64,000 nucleotides of DNA from Zasmidium citrigriseum (taxonomy: Eukaryota; Ascomycota; Dothideomycetes; Mycosphaerellales; Mycosphaerellaceae). The stretch lies in assembly GCA_002786025.1 (NCBI GenBank), contig NHNW01000005.1, forward strand, positions 372,001 to 436,000. Reading direction: 5' to 3'. Every line of letters begins with the position of its first letter. Position 1 is the first letter of the stretch. The notes beneath the pieces are model-generated. The model did not search any database, was not told the origin of the DNA, and saw only the letters and a list, made by a program, of their open reading frames with translations. This document shows positions 21,037 to 32,931 of the stretch, one piece after another. The position numbers and the translations under genes were made by a program.

Positions 21037-21349
21037 CTGCGAGGCTGTGAGGTTGGTCGTTCAGATGCTGGGATTGACTTTCGTGAGATCGTTATGGGAC
21101 TGATTTGGGAGACTGGATGAATGCATGCGACAGACTTGCGACTGTGCTGACTCTTAAAAGCATCTGACTTCGTTTTCGTACCGCGCGTGTCACGGCTGAG
21201 CGCTTGGCATGAGGGCGAGAGTTCTCGCATTTGGTGACAAAGAGAGCGATCCGGGAATGCCCGACTCACAATCAGTCAGCAGGACGAGAAAATACATAAG
21301 GTCCTGGTCGAGCACGATTATCTGCGCTTTGCGAGTTTCTATCGATTCT
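21037..21349. other. short intergenic spacer
   Basis: It lies between the 5' end of the mitochondrial-type gene and the 3' end of the FAD oxidase gene. Nothing else seen. Confidence 0.5.
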
Positions 21350-22939
21350 CTAAAGCTTTCCTTGCGCCGGCGTGATGGCGAAGAGCTTGTTAAACATATT
21401 CTTCGGGTCGTACTTGGCCTTGATTTGTTGCAGTCGTTCATAATTCTCACCAAATATATCTTTCGAGATCTCGTCGTATTGCTGGATCAGGTCAGAATTA
21501 TTTTCCCTTCAAAGCGCCGATATCACTCACATCATAGTTGCCATAAAGCATCACGGCGCCCTTGTGGCCTCTCCTCCCAACACCGCCTTCAATACCCTTT
21601 CCAGGCTCCTCACCATGAACCTGGAGCTCTTCTTTGAACATGTTCGACATGTCCCGAGCCCACTGCCTACAAGCTTGATCGTTGTCTTTGCTGCTCCAGG
21701 TAGGCATCACAAGTCCGTTCAAGTGGTAGCCTCGGTTCGCATAACTACCGTTGTCGAGCTCGGCCACCTTGACAGTATCATACAGTTCCCACGCTACCAA
21801 GCTGGGAGCGGCGTCTTGATTTGCTCCAAGGAACTCATCATATTTAGCAATCACGTTGCTGACGAACTCTGCTCGTAGAGGGAGCACAAAAGCGGCACCT
21901 TTCATACTACTTCGCATCCCAATGACCGCAGGCACCATGTCATTGACTTTGGGATATGGATGCATCGCGAGTGTGTTCTGGATTGGTCCGATATCGTAGA
22001 AGCCTTTAAGGACGGTCTTTGCTTCGTCTTCTGTGCCGAAGAATGCGACCATTACCAGAATCATGGTCATCCCGCCGGCGGGAGGTGGCTTTGCCAATGC
22101 CAGCAGAGAGCCGCACCGACCTTTTGCTTTGGTTTCGGGTCCATTGGGTCCATCTTTGATCTGGTAGAGATCGTTTGCAGCGGCTACGATCTTCTCGATG
22201 TTGTCTGGCGTGGGTGGGAAGACCATCATTCCCGCGCAGACTTCGCCTTGCGGGTAGGCCTGGAGGACGAACTCGGTGGTTACTCCAAAGTTCTGGCCGG
22301 CTCCAAGGAGTGCCCAGAAGAGGTCCGGATTCTCGTCTTTGCTCGCTTTGGCGATCTCGCCGCTGGCCAGGACAACAGTCGCACCGACCATGTTGTCAAT
22401 GACGAGTCCCTTTGAGCCGGAGAGATGGCCATAGCCACCACCAAGGGTGAGCCCGCCGACGCCTGTATCAGCAACGGTGCCACCAACGGTTGCTAGACCA
22501 TGCTTCCATGCAGCTTGATCCACATCGTGCCAGAGACATCCACCTTGGATGTATAGAAGCTTCTTGTCGGCGTCTACACGGACGTTGCGCATCTGTCCAA
22601 GGTTGATCAAAACGCCTCCATCGGTACTGCTGGCACCAGCAGTAGAGTGACCGCCACCCTTGACCGCGAGATCCAAGTCGTGTTCAGTGGCGTACTTGAC
22701 AGCGATAGACACCTGAGAGCACGTCAGCCCGAAATCTATGGAGAGTTGGACTTTCTGACCTCTTCGGCTGTGGTTGGTACAACAGACACTCCAGCTGGCT
22801 TCTCTGCAGCTCTCGACCACCTTTCAATGGTAGCAGAGTAGCCATCGTCTGATGGACCATATACCTGAGCATTCGTCCCAGAAAGAAGCTTCTTCAGCTC
22901 CTGGACGTCGGATTCGGTGGCATTCTTCTTTGCACCCAT
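21350..22939 (-). CDS. FAD-linked oxidase, BBE-like (PF01565/PF08031)
   Basis: Exons 22939-22760, 22712-21531 and 21481-21350, with introns of 47 and 49 nt in phase 0, give 497 residues. The PCMH-type FAD domain shows VKGGGHSTAGASSTDGG, whose His is the usual covalent FAD attachment. TVADTGVGGLTLGGGYGHLS follows, the P-loop region of the family. The last exon supplies the BBE C-terminus (YDPKNMFNKLF). The second, cysteinyl FAD linkage typical of berberine-bridge enzymes is not evident, so a single His linkage is likely. There is no signal peptide, unlike secreted oligosaccharide oxidases, so it is probably an intracellular oxidase. Confidence 0.88.
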
Positions 22940-23904
22940 CTTGTATTGGATTTAGACTGGTGGAAGATGGAACGGCTGAGCAAGATAAATGTCCGGATTA
23001 GTATTCCAGTCTTCTGATGACTTAATGGGCAAAGACACAGCCCTTCTCCTGGGTCGTGATTAGCTTTATGTTGCAAGGCCGCACCTTGTGGGTGTCAGCT
23101 GTCAGCTCAGCTGGAGCTTACCTCTTGTACGCCGAGAGGGTCTAGCGTGTACGGGTGAAGGAGGGCTTGGGAGCGAATACTAGAGCGAATGCTAGAGCGA
23201 GACAATGAAGTACTGTTGAGTGGATGAAGGGACGTGAAGATGCGAAAGAGAGGACGTGAAGTTGAAGATGAAGGGATCCACAGCCGCCGAGTCGAAGCGA
23301 GCTCAAGCTGGGTCTGGCGGGTCCGCTGGAATCCTGGCCTGGATTTGCAATCTTTTGGAGCGAACTTCGCAGGATTGTATATCCAAGACGCTGTCGAACT
23401 GCAGTTGAAGTAGAGACCGGCGCAACTCTTTCCAACCGTCTTACCTGCAAGGCAAGAAGGTCATCGCATACAGCTCGCTTCGACGAGCAGACTGATGGAT
23501 GCTGTTAGTTATGCCCTTGACGCTTCGCCGTGAAGGATCCACTGTATGTAAGAATCTCGAAACTGCTCTGTCGATAGGTCAGCGTAGGCGAAGGTGAGGC
23601 TGATACGGACAAGCCACCGGCCCCTGCGTCGAGAACAGCCCTGCACCATACGGCCCCGTATCACCATCACCATCCAGAGCTGTTCTCATCCATTGAGACG
23701 ATCGGTCGACGGGGCCATTTACTACGTCGTAAGGTGCGTGACGATGTTCCATGCGGAAGTCGAAAAGGAGGTTGGTGACTTTGATGGCCCGTGCGCTGGT
23801 CCATGACGTCGCCAGGCGCGTTCTCTCGCGGCAACCGCGTCCAAGTGAATGTTCGTCTCGTCTCTTAACATGTGATTTACACGCCATGCAGCCAGGTCGC
23901 CAAC
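22940..23904. promoter_or_regulatory. divergent promoter region (FAD oxidase / DNA ligase)
   Basis: No gene seen. It contains a small 12-bp tandem repeat (GAGCGAATRCTA, about 2.5 copies, 23171-23201) of unknown role. Confidence 0.4.
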
Positions 23905-26565
23905 ATGAGCACGCCCAACAAGCGGCGCAAGAAGAACGATTTTCACGCTTCGCCCGGGTCCGCCAAGAGCCTGGATTACTTCTTCGGCAAGCAGCGAGCT
24001 GAGAAGGAGACCAAACCAATCGCCGAGAATCCTGTTGAAGAGCAGCCCAATGGGCATCAAGAAGAAGAAGATGTGGGTGCTCTGCCGAACGCGGATCAAG
24101 AGCTGACGGATGAGGAGCTGGCACGGAAGCTGCAGGCGCAATGGGACGAAGAAGACAGGCGCCAACAAACCAATGGGCAAGCGGCTGCAGGGCGAGAAGA
24201 TGAGACGGATGCTGGAGAGAACACTGGCGAAGACAATCCGTCTCCACAGAAGCCTGAGCAGGTTGTCAATGGTCAAGATGAGCCGCAAGAGGAAGCTCCT
24301 ACCACCAACAATGCATTCGTAGCCATGGGCAAGAAGAACACGCTTTCTCTACAGTCAGCCACGGCAGAAGAGGACACCGTCTCTCACGAGATCCCATTCG
24401 ATGAGTCGCCGCTCACATTTGACCCTCAGAAGTATATTCCTGAGCTCAAGAAGCAATGGGCTCCTGAAGGCGGCTTGGCAACATACGCCTTGTTGACCCA
24501 CTGCTTCGTACTCGTCAACAGTACTCAGTCCCGCATCAAGATCGTTGACACGCTGGTCAATCTGATCAGAATACTGATTGAAGGAGATCCTGACTCCTTG
24601 CTTCCTGCGGTCTGGCTGGCGACTAACTCGATATCCCCGCCGTACATCGACATCGAGCTAGGACTGGGCGGCTCTGCCATCTCAAAGGCTCTGAAGAAAG
24701 TTTGTGGCCTGGACAACTCGTCATTGAAGACGCTGTACAACAAGCATGGTGACGCTGGAGATGTCGCTTTCGAAGCCAAGAAACGGCAGAGCATGACCCT
24801 TCGAAAGCCGAAACCTCTCACGATCAAGGGCGTCTACGAGAGCTTGCACAAGATCGCGAATGCGAAAGGCCAAGGATGTCAAGAGGTCAAACAACGAATC
24901 GTCGAGCGGCTTGTTCAAGATGCACGAGGGGCTGAAGAGAGCAGGTATATCGTACGTACTCTGGTACAGCACCTCCGAATTGGGGCTGTGAAGACTACGA
25001 TGCTCATTGCACTCTCTCGCGCCTTCCTACTTTCGAGGCCGCCTGGTGCCAGCTACGCGACCAAGCCACGGGAGGAACTCAGGAAGTTTAGCAAGCAGGA
25101 TCTCGCGGAGGTCTACTCCCATGGCGAAGAATTGGTCAAAGCCAGCTTTGCACGAAGGCCGAACTATAACGATCTCGTGCCCACCTTGATCGACATCGGC
25201 ATAGATGATGAGCTTCTTCTCCGCTGCGGGCTGGCACTACATATTCCACTACGACCCATGTTAGGCGGCATCACCCGAGATCTGGGCGAAATGTTGACGA
25301 AGCTTCAGGGACGAGACTTCAGCTGCGAGTTCAAATACGATGGCCAGCGTGCTCAGGTGCACTGCGATGACGATGGCAAAGTCACCATATTCTCACGGCA
25401 TCTGGAAGTCATGACTGAGAAGTATCCTGATCTCGTCGCTCTGGTGCCCAAAATCCGTGGCGAAGGAGTCAGCAGCTTCATTCTGGAAGGTGAAGTCGTT
25501 GCCGTCGACCGAGAGTCTGGAGGTTTGAAGCCCTTTCAGATTCTGGCCAACCGAGCTCGAAAGGACGTCGTTATTCAAAGTGTGAAAGTCGATGTCTGTC
25601 TGTTCGCCTTCGATCTTATGTACCTCAATGGAGAGGAGCTTCTCAATCGGTCGTTCCGCGAAAGGCGGAATCTTCTTCGAAGCCTGTTCATTGAGATTCC
25701 GAACCACTTTACCTGGGTCAAAAGCTTCGACGCTACTTCGGCTGACGGAGACGCTGTCAGTGACTTCTTCAAGCAGGCCACCGACATCAAGTGCGAGGGC
25801 ATCATGGTCAAGGTGCTCGACAATTTACCAAATCCTGAACTCCAAGCTGAGATGGATGGTGAGGTGGTTGACGAGACACCTGCTGCTAAGCCTGCTCCAA
25901 AACCCAAGAAGGGCAGAAAATCGAAGGCGAAACCTGGCGACAAGGACACTGCCGACGATGCTGAAGAGAAGAAATCCGGTCGTCGAAAAGCCCTCCTCTC
26001 CACCTACGAACCCGACAAGCGACTAGACTCCTGGCTCAAAGTCAAAAAGGACTACAACACCCAAACCGACACCATCGACCTCATCCCCGTAGGAGGCTGG
26101 CACGGCCAAGGCCGCAAAAACGCCTGGTGGTCCCCCATCCTCCTCGCCTGCCGCAACCCCGACACCGGCAGCCTCGAAGTCGTGACCAAATGCATCTCCG
26201 GCTTCACCGACGCCTTCTACAAAGCCAACCGCGCCAAATACGACCCAGGCGGTCCGAACATCATCTCCCGCCCCGCGTACGTCGAATATGTCGGCGAGCC
26301 GGATGTGTGGTTTGAGCCGCAGGAGGTCTGGGAGATGCTTTTCGCGGATATTACTCTCAGTCCGACGTATACGGCGGCTATTGGATTGGTTAGCGAGGAG
26401 AGGGGGTTGAGTTTGAGATTTCCGAGGTTTTTGAAGGTTAGGGAGGATAAGGGGATTGAAGAGGCGAGTACGAATGGGTTTTTGGCGGGGTTGTATTGGA
26501 AGCAGATGGAGAGGGCGCCGAAGGAGAAGGAGGGGGTTGAGGAGGTTGGTGAAGAGGAAGAATGA
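23905..26565 (+). CDS. CDC9: ATP-dependent DNA ligase I (Cdc9/LIG1)
   Basis: Single exon, 886 residues from the ATG at 23905; the open frame upstream lacks a better start. The disordered N-terminus has basic KRRKK and a PIP-box-like SLDYFF that would bind PCNA. Domains in order: DNA-binding helical domain (~200-390), adenylation domain with the active site FKYDGQRAQVH (Lys477) and EGEVVAVD, and OB-fold domain with WLKVKKDY. It seals nicks in lagging-strand replication and excision repair in the nucleus. Possible mitochondrial forms from an upstream start were not seen. An acidic/basic insert (roughly residues 655-695, KPKKGRKSKAKPGDKD) lies before motif V. Confidence 0.96.
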   Translation: MSTPNKRRKKNDFHASPGSAKSLDYFFGKQRAEKETKPIAENPVEEQPNGHQEEEDVGALPNADQELTDEELARKLQAQWDEEDRRQQTNGQAAAGREDETDAGENTGEDNPSPQKPEQVVNGQDEPQEEAPTTNNAFVAMGKKNTLSLQSATAEEDTVSHEIPFDESPLTFDPQKYIPELKKQWAPEGGLATYALLTHCFVLVNSTQSRIKIVDTLVNLIRILIEGDPDSLLPAVWLATNSISPPYIDIELGLGGSAISKALKKVCGLDNSSLKTLYNKHGDAGDVAFEAKKRQSMTLRKPKPLTIKGVYESLHKIANAKGQGCQEVKQRIVERLVQDARGAEESRYIVRTLVQHLRIGAVKTTMLIALSRAFLLSRPPGASYATKPREELRKFSKQDLAEVYSHGEELVKASFARRPNYNDLVPTLIDIGIDDELLLRCGLALHIPLRPMLGGITRDLGEMLTKLQGRDFSCEFKYDGQRAQVHCDDDGKVTIFSRHLEVMTEKYPDLVALVPKIRGEGVSSFILEGEVVAVDRESGGLKPFQILANRARKDVVIQSVKVDVCLFAFDLMYLNGEELLNRSFRERRNLLRSLFIEIPNHFTWVKSFDATSADGDAVSDFFKQATDIKCEGIMVKVLDNLPNPELQAEMDGEVVDETPAAKPAPKPKKGRKSKAKPGDKDTADDAEEKKSGRRKALLSTYEPDKRLDSWLKVKKDYNTQTDTIDLIPVGGWHGQGRKNAWWSPILLACRNPDTGSLEVVTKCISGFTDAFYKANRAKYDPGGPNIISRPAYVEYVGEPDVWFEPQEVWEMLFADITLSPTYTAAIGLVSEERGLSLRFPRFLKVREDKGIEEASTNGFLAGLYWKQMERAPKEKEGVEEVGEEEE

Positions 26566-27919
26566 AGAAGTCTACGTGGAGGGTTTCATTGACTGCACTG
26601 CAGATGATATCGAACCGGTCGTAAGGGGTTTCCGACACACCATGGACCTCTCATTCATGTCCAATACACGGAACTTCCTTGCCCGCCGACATCACCCTTG
26701 TCGTCTTGCATCGAATCCAGTGGTTGATGCGAGACTACCCTCGGTGTTCCGGTCAAAGTGGAAGATGCCTTAAGCAATCTCCAACTTTCTCGAAAAGGGC
26801 TAAGAGTACAACAAGCCCTCTAATAGCTTAGATTCGCGTGCTCTCGCGCGGAGAGCTGATCTTCCAGTTTGAGCGGAAGAAGGAGGGTATTCAAGTTCAT
26901 CGTCACTATTCAGTCATCTATTGGCGACTGGAGCTGGACCATTACCTTCAATCGACGACTCTCCACACCGTAGCCACTGGATATTTTGCATGAAACTTGT
27001 GGCTAACGTGATGATATCCATCCTCGTTGTCACTCTCTGCTACCACGGGGCGGCGGACTCAGGAATGGACCTCTTCACATCCAGAAAACACTCGACGGTT
27101 AACGCACCGAATGCTACTGCACGGCCATTCGAAGTTGCCTCCAACACCTTTTACTAAGTTCAAATTTCTGCCACATATGAGATTGAAGTCTAACTGATTC
27201 GACACGATACTCGCACGGCCAAGGAGCAGCGAAGTTCACTTTCGATTTGGCCGTGGTACCTATACATGTTGGAGTTTCGGTACTATACGCTTCACATATA
27301 TTCTGGAGCTATCTTCATGCGGCTTAATGTGTTGTCACGAACCTTACAGGGACACACAATGCCATCACACTTGCGATGAGATCACAGCCTTCGGAGGGTT
27401 GGGCGTGGTCGAGGGTAAAGTTGAGAAGAAACGCAGCTGAAAGAGAGGGCCTCAGGGACCATTTGACACGATCCACGCTCGGGCAATGAGCGATCCTTTG
27501 GGTTTGCACCTCTGTGCCTTCTTCACCTGGGTACCAACACGGCTGCCAGATCGAGCACATTGTCAGAGTTGTAAAGGAATGCCCAGCGAATCTGTTGGCA
27601 GCCTTTATGCTCATCGGGTTCGAAGCATGGATGAGCTCATGCTCTGTCTCTACAGGACGTTGCTGCGCAAAGATACCGCCCAGGAAATCATGCAGAGGGG
27701 GTCAGAGATGTTTCTGAATCGGAGGTAATGACATGGAGCGGCCGGTATACAAAGGCGCAGTACGTGACCCAATGCAGTAGCTGAGCTGCTTGAAGTGGCG
27801 GCGGCTGAGCAATGAGGCCGCACATCACACCACGCGCCTAGCAAGCGAGCTGATATGAAGTTCAGGGCTGACCTCACGTCTTTTGCTCTTCCGGACTCTT
27901 GTCAACACCTGCCGTGAAC
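26566..27919. other. 1.35-kb intergenic stretch
   Basis: It separates the ligase from the NLR gene. Only a weak small-ORF candidate is present (next entry). I see no RNA gene or repeat. Confidence 0.5.
26990..27157 (+). CDS. candidate small secreted protein (weak)
   Basis: An ATG at 26990 opens 55 codons starting MKLVANVMISILVVTLCYHG, which looks like a signal peptide or membrane anchor. The rest is polar with no further cysteines. No homology or splice evidence supports it, and a chance ORF is quite possible. Confidence 0.2.
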   Translation: MKLVANVMISILVVTLCYHGAADSGMDLFTSRKHSTVNAPNATARPFEVASNTFY

Positions 27920-30900
27920 ATGGCCCAAAATGAAGCGCCGAAGAAGACATACCATGTCGGTGTCATATGTGCGCTGGCCACAGAAAAGGCAGCCATGGAG
28001 GCCATGTTGGACGAGGAGCACCAGAAAGCGAAACGAGCGCATGGAGACGATAACGACTACACTTTCGGCAGGATCGGAGACCACGATGTCGCCATCGCCT
28101 GTCTGCCAGCAGGTGTTACGGGCACCGTATCTGCTGCTACCGTTGCTCGCGATATGATGCGCAGCTTTCCGATCAAGATCGGATTGATGGTCGGCATCGC
28201 GGGCGGCGTGCCATCGAAGTCTCGAGATATTCGATTGGGAGACGTTGTAGTGAGTCAGCCTACCGACATGCATGGCGGAGTCGTGCAGTGGGACTTTGGA
28301 AAGATGGAGAAGGGTGGAAGCTTTCGCCGAACTGGAACGCTGAACAAGCCGCCTAGAGTGCTGCTTGGTGTCCTTCAGTCCTTACAGGCCCTTGAGATGC
28401 GAAAGGGCACGAAGCTGCCGGAGTACATGGAAAAGATGTACGTACAGAACCCTCGCATGAAGAAGAAGTTTGCATTCCAGGGCAGCGATCATGATCAGCT
28501 TTTCGAAGCTGATTATCAGCATGGGAGCGGCGAGGATTGCGCAGCCTGCGAGACTAGTCGAGTTGTGAAAAGACCTGCTCGAGACGACGATGAACCTGCG
28601 ATCTATTACGGCAACATCGCTTCAGGCGATGAAGTCATGAAGGACGGCTCGACAAGAGATGCGATTGCCGCCAAGGAGAGCGTCATTTGCTTTGAAATGG
28701 AAGCTGCCGGCCTCGCAGACTCCTTCCCTTGCGTGGTCGTCAGAGGTATCTGTGACTACGCCGACTCTCACAAGAACAAACGTTGGCAGCCATACGCTGC
28801 TGTGACAGCTGCAGCCTACGCCAAATGGCTGTTGAACGAATTGGAGCTCTCTGGCGTAGAGGAGCTTCCTGCTGCCAGTACGTCTCATTAGCGTAAGCCC
28901 GTCATTCTCAGTCGACCGAGTACATGACTGACATCGTTCACAGGCACGTCGAAGTTCAATGTGCCTTTCAGCCTCGATGGAGTGCCCTCCAAGACACATT
29001 TTGTTGGTCGCGAGGCCGAAATGAACGCCATTGAACAAGATCTACAGCCATTAGCAACTGAAAAGAGTCGGAGAACGGTGTTTGTCGTCTATGGTATGGG
29101 AGGAATGGGGAAAACGCAGCTTGCGGTGCAGTACGCAAGAAAGCACCGGACACACTACAGCGCTGTGATATGGGTGAACGGCAACTCTCGAGCTCAATTG
29201 CATCAGTCACTCCTCTCGTTTATCAGTCGCATACCGATCGAGCAGCTGCCGAAACATCTGGCCACAGCACTACGACCAAACGCTCAAGAAGTCTCTGAGG
29301 AAGAGTCCGCGGCAGACATCAAGTACGATGTGGTGGAACGAGAGACTCAACGATGGCTGGCCCAAGCAGAGAACTCTCGTTGGTTGATGATCGTGGACAA
29401 CGTCGACACCGAAAAAGAACAACCCTTCAGCGCGGAGATTGCATTTCCGAAAGTTCTTCAGATGTTCCCCCCTGGAGATAATGGATCTATCATCATCACC
29501 ACCCGCTTAGTGGCACTGAAGGCCAAGTTCCAAAGGGGAATCAAGCTGACTCAAATGAACAATGCTGACGCCAAGACAATACTTCAACAAAAGCTGAGCG
29601 AAGAAGGTGAGTGCTTACATGAAGTTTTTGGGTTGATCACTGCTGAGAGGTAGACTCCGAGGCGTTGGTAGAGGCGCTGGCAGGCCTGCCCTTGGCGCTC
29701 GCCCAGGCCAGTGCCTACATCGAGCAGACTGGCATCACGACAGCGACATACCTTGACCTATACCAAAGAAAGTGGCATCCTTGGATGGAAATGCAGACGA
29801 AGTTCCCATTGGAAGATTACGGCGAAAGAAGCATCTTGACTACCTGGAACATGTCGTATGACCAGGTGCTTCAGCAGTCCGAAAACGGCGCTGCCATCAT
29901 GAGGCTCTGGGCTTTTCTCGACTGCAATGACATCCAGCATGACATGTTCAAATCCGCAAAGCTTTTGAAACCCTACATCGATCTCCCTCCTTGGCTCCGA
30001 TCTCTGGCCGAGAGCGACCTGGCCTTTCTCGAAGCAATTGGTACCCTCTACAACTTCTCACTGGTCGACGCCAAGCAGAATGATGGCAAGCACTCTGGAT
30101 ATGCTATACATCCTGTAATCCATAACTGGTGCCCTTACTTGAGCAGCGACGACGATCGGGTCGAGATGTGCTGGCTTGCAGTGCGGCTTGTTGGAGCTTC
30201 GGTGCCCACGGGTCGCTCCACGCATAGGAATACGGACCGTCAGCTATTACCACACGTACTCCAGCTGTACCGCAGCATTGAGCAGAATAGCTACAGACCC
30301 AGGAGCGAAGGCGAGCTGTCCGCAATGATCAGCATGATTGCAGTTCTGATCCGACAAGATCGGCTTGTGGAAGCAGAGTCAATCGCCATCTCAGCCCTGG
30401 AAGAAGCTATCAAAATTCTAGGACCAAAGAGTTCTGTTACGCTGTCTGCATATCATCACATGGGCTGGATCGAAACTGAGCAAGGCAACTACACATCGGC
30501 TGCAACGATGTATTTCGAAGCTGTGAACGGAAAGTCTGAGCTATACGGATCTCGCAACCACTCGACTCTCAAGTCAATTCGGAACCTTGGGCATTTGCTG
30601 ATGAGACAAGAGGATTATGCAGAAGCGATCGAACTATATCAGCAGGACGCGCCATTCCTCACGGCGAAGATCAGCGACATCACGCCCAGTGAACTCAGCA
30701 GCACAGCGCATTGCGACATCTTGGACAGTTTTGGATCCGCGTGCATGGCCACCAAGAGGAATGTGGAAGCAAGGTCAGCTTTTCATTTGGCGCTGATAGC
30801 CAAAGAGCAGCTCCTTGGACTCAATCACATCTCTACTCTGGATACGGTCCGCAACTACGCCCTCTTACAAGATGCCGATGGCCAGTCTGAGCATGCAGAA

Positions 30901-31905
30901 ATACTTCTGCGTCGTTGCTTGAGAGGCCAAGAGAAGTCGGACTCCTTAGGCCCTGATCATGTTGATACTGCGACGACGATGCGCGACCTTGGCAACGTGC
31001 TGGCGGGTTTAGACCAAATCGACGAGGCTGAAGTGCTACTCCGAAAAGCTCTCAATGTCAGAGAAAAGGCGTTTGGTGCACTTGACCAGCGCACAATTGA
31101 TGTTCAAGTTGACCTGAGAAGTCTTGGAGCCGCACGACGACAGGCATCCTCACATCTGGGATTGCCAACAGCGCCTCCTCCTAGTGCCAGAACGTCAGTC
31201 AGCCTCAAATCCGAGCCTCGCCCCCGGCCTGCATCCCTTCGTAATTCCGACGGACCAATTTTTCGATCAAGCCATGATATCTCTTCGGTACAGGGCTCGC
31301 GGTTTACGTCCCGTTTTCCATCAAGGACAGCATCTGCGGGAACGCGAGCAATAACCCCGGCTGTTCCAAAAAACGATTTTTCGGGAGATGATTCCTCGGA
31401 GGACGAAAACCATTCATTCCTGCGATCGGTCCCAACGACCAGGTCCAACATCGCGGATCTGCAGACACAGCTCCAATTGCTGTCCAGTCAAAGCCGGTCA
31501 TCGTTGACAGGAACCCCAAAGGCTTCGGACTACGCCCTTTCCACACAGATCGTGAAGGCTATCGATGAGATGAAGAGCATGGTCCCACCCACTACCCCGG
31601 AGACCACCGCCCGAGCGAGCTCAGGCAGGACAAAGGAGGATGGGCTGGACAAACCCCGGCCAAAGGCCAAAGTCCCGCTGCTGAACTTCAACAGCCCCGG
31701 ACGTAGCAGTCCAGTAGTGGAAAGCTCGCAAAGTAGTGTGCTTACGTTTCCAAATGGAGGCAAACGTCGAGTGGCGCCAGTCTTGGTCGAGACGAGACGG
31801 CCTTCTCTTAGCCATACTTCAAGTATGAGGAGTAATCAGTCGCGAGGTGCAGCCTCTTCGTCGAGTGCACCAGATGCATGTCAGCCGGAGCCGAATGGGA
31901 CTTAA
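27920..31905 (+). CDS. NLR-like STAND protein: PNP_UDP - NB-ARC - TPR
   Basis: Exons 27920-28877, 28944-29606 and 29654-31905 (introns 66 and 47 nt, GTACGT/GTGAGT donors) give 1290 residues. Residues ~15-310 form a nucleoside-phosphorylase-like domain (YHVGVICALATEKAAMEAML, IGLMVGIAGGVPS, FEMEAAGLADSFPCVVVRGI). The NB-ARC domain has the P-loop GMGGMGKT (370-377), Walker B WLMIVDNVD and GLPLALAQ (551-558). About six kinesin-light-chain-type TPRs span ~760-1035, followed by a Ser/Pro-rich disordered tail of ~250 residues. In fungi, PNP-NBD-repeat proteins are a common NLR class linked to non-self recognition and regulated cell death. In bacteria, PNP effector domains of defence NLRs degrade nucleotides. 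The ligand is unknown. Confidence 0.92.
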
Positions 31906-32230
31906 GGTTGTAGAGAGCTTTCGGCCTCGCTCTTTGAATTATCTACATCACCAGTTCTCGACGTCTGCCAATGGCAACATGGGATCAGATCAATAGCGCT
32001 GCCCAAAAGAAGCTGAGCCCGTGGTTGCTCGAAGGCCAGGCCTGGAGGGTCTTTACATGCACAGCCCTAGGGAAAAGTCCGTTTCAGGCCGAATTCGCAT
32101 CTTGTGCAAGAGTGGCATTTGTTGCCATGAGCTCTCTACGGTGTACATGTATCAGACCCAGGCCTTGTACCAATATCTACAAGATCTCTGCACCCCAAGC
32201 GTTCACCCTCTTTTCGACGGCGACAAACCT
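31906..32230. other. convergent intergenic spacer
   Basis: This is the 3' flank of both the NLR gene and the secreted-protein gene. Nothing else seen. Confidence 0.5.
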
Positions 32231-32931
32231 TTAAAGCCTATCTTTCGGAATCTCCACCGTAACGTCCACATCCCCATGGGTCTTCACTTGGACTGCAATG
32301 CCGCGATGCCTGGCCAACGAGCCACCATGAACCTTTCTCCCTTCATAAACAGCGACATCTTTAGTAACATTCTCAACCAAAGTCACGGGCTCCAAATCAT
32401 CCTTTTCGCCGCTCCACGCTCGCCACATTCGCCGAAACAAACCACGTCCTCGATTCTTTCCCCTCTTGCCACCACCTCCACTGGTGGAGTTTGTGCAATT
32501 GCTTGAACCATTGGTCATGGGAAAGAGGCAGCAGCAGAACTGACGGGGCTCTTTGACGAAGAGGTCGCCGTAGTATTTCCATGTTCTGTAACAAGGTCTA
32601 GGTTAGTGTTTGATGATGAAGAGGATTGGCTGTCTTACGGATTGACGGAATAGTCGGTGGTGTTAGTGCTGTTGGTTCCATTGGCCATGCAATACTGTTG
32701 TGCGAAGGGTGAGCTGGCAAGTGGAGCGAGGACTTGTTTCAGGATTGGTGGGCAGAAGGGACATGTTGCAGAGGATGGTGAGTTCCTCTCCGCCAAGGCA
32801 TCAGGAGCAGGCTCCGCTAGCGCGTCAGGAGAAGGCTCCGCGAGGGCTGCTGGCGAGGCGTCTGGGTTGGCATTGGCAAGAACCAGCAGAGCGCTAGAAG
32901 CTATGAGCAGGAGAGAAGATGTGAAGCGCAT
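32231..32931 (-). CDS. secreted protein with ALAEP repeats, unknown function
   Basis: Exons 32931-32639 and 32585-32231 (53-nt intron, GTAAGA donor, TTACAG acceptor, phase 2) give 215 residues. The signal peptide is MRFTSSLLLIASSALLVLANA. Residues ~24-47 hold short tandem repeats of the form EP(S/A)PDALA. A Cys-rich centre (CPFCPP, QYC, FCCC) and several N-glycosylation sequons (NGTNSTNTT) follow. The C-terminal half is basic and then strand-rich with a GGGGKRGKNRGRG linker. I do not know the family. The linker could be a protease-processed basic site, separating two mature parts. Confidence 0.68.

Noticed and set aside
23171..23201. 12-bp tandem repeat in the FAD oxidase/ligase promoter
   Set aside because: Only about 2.5 copies with a mismatch; too short to call a functional repeat or CRISPR-like array.
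23579..24247. 222-codon minus-strand frame opposite the ligase start
   Set aside because: Shadow of the ligase N-terminal coding sequence; composition is that of an antisense frame.
32021..32506. 161-codon plus-strand frame over the secreted-protein gene
   Set aside because: Antisense to the C-terminal exon of the spliced minus-strand gene, which has better structure.
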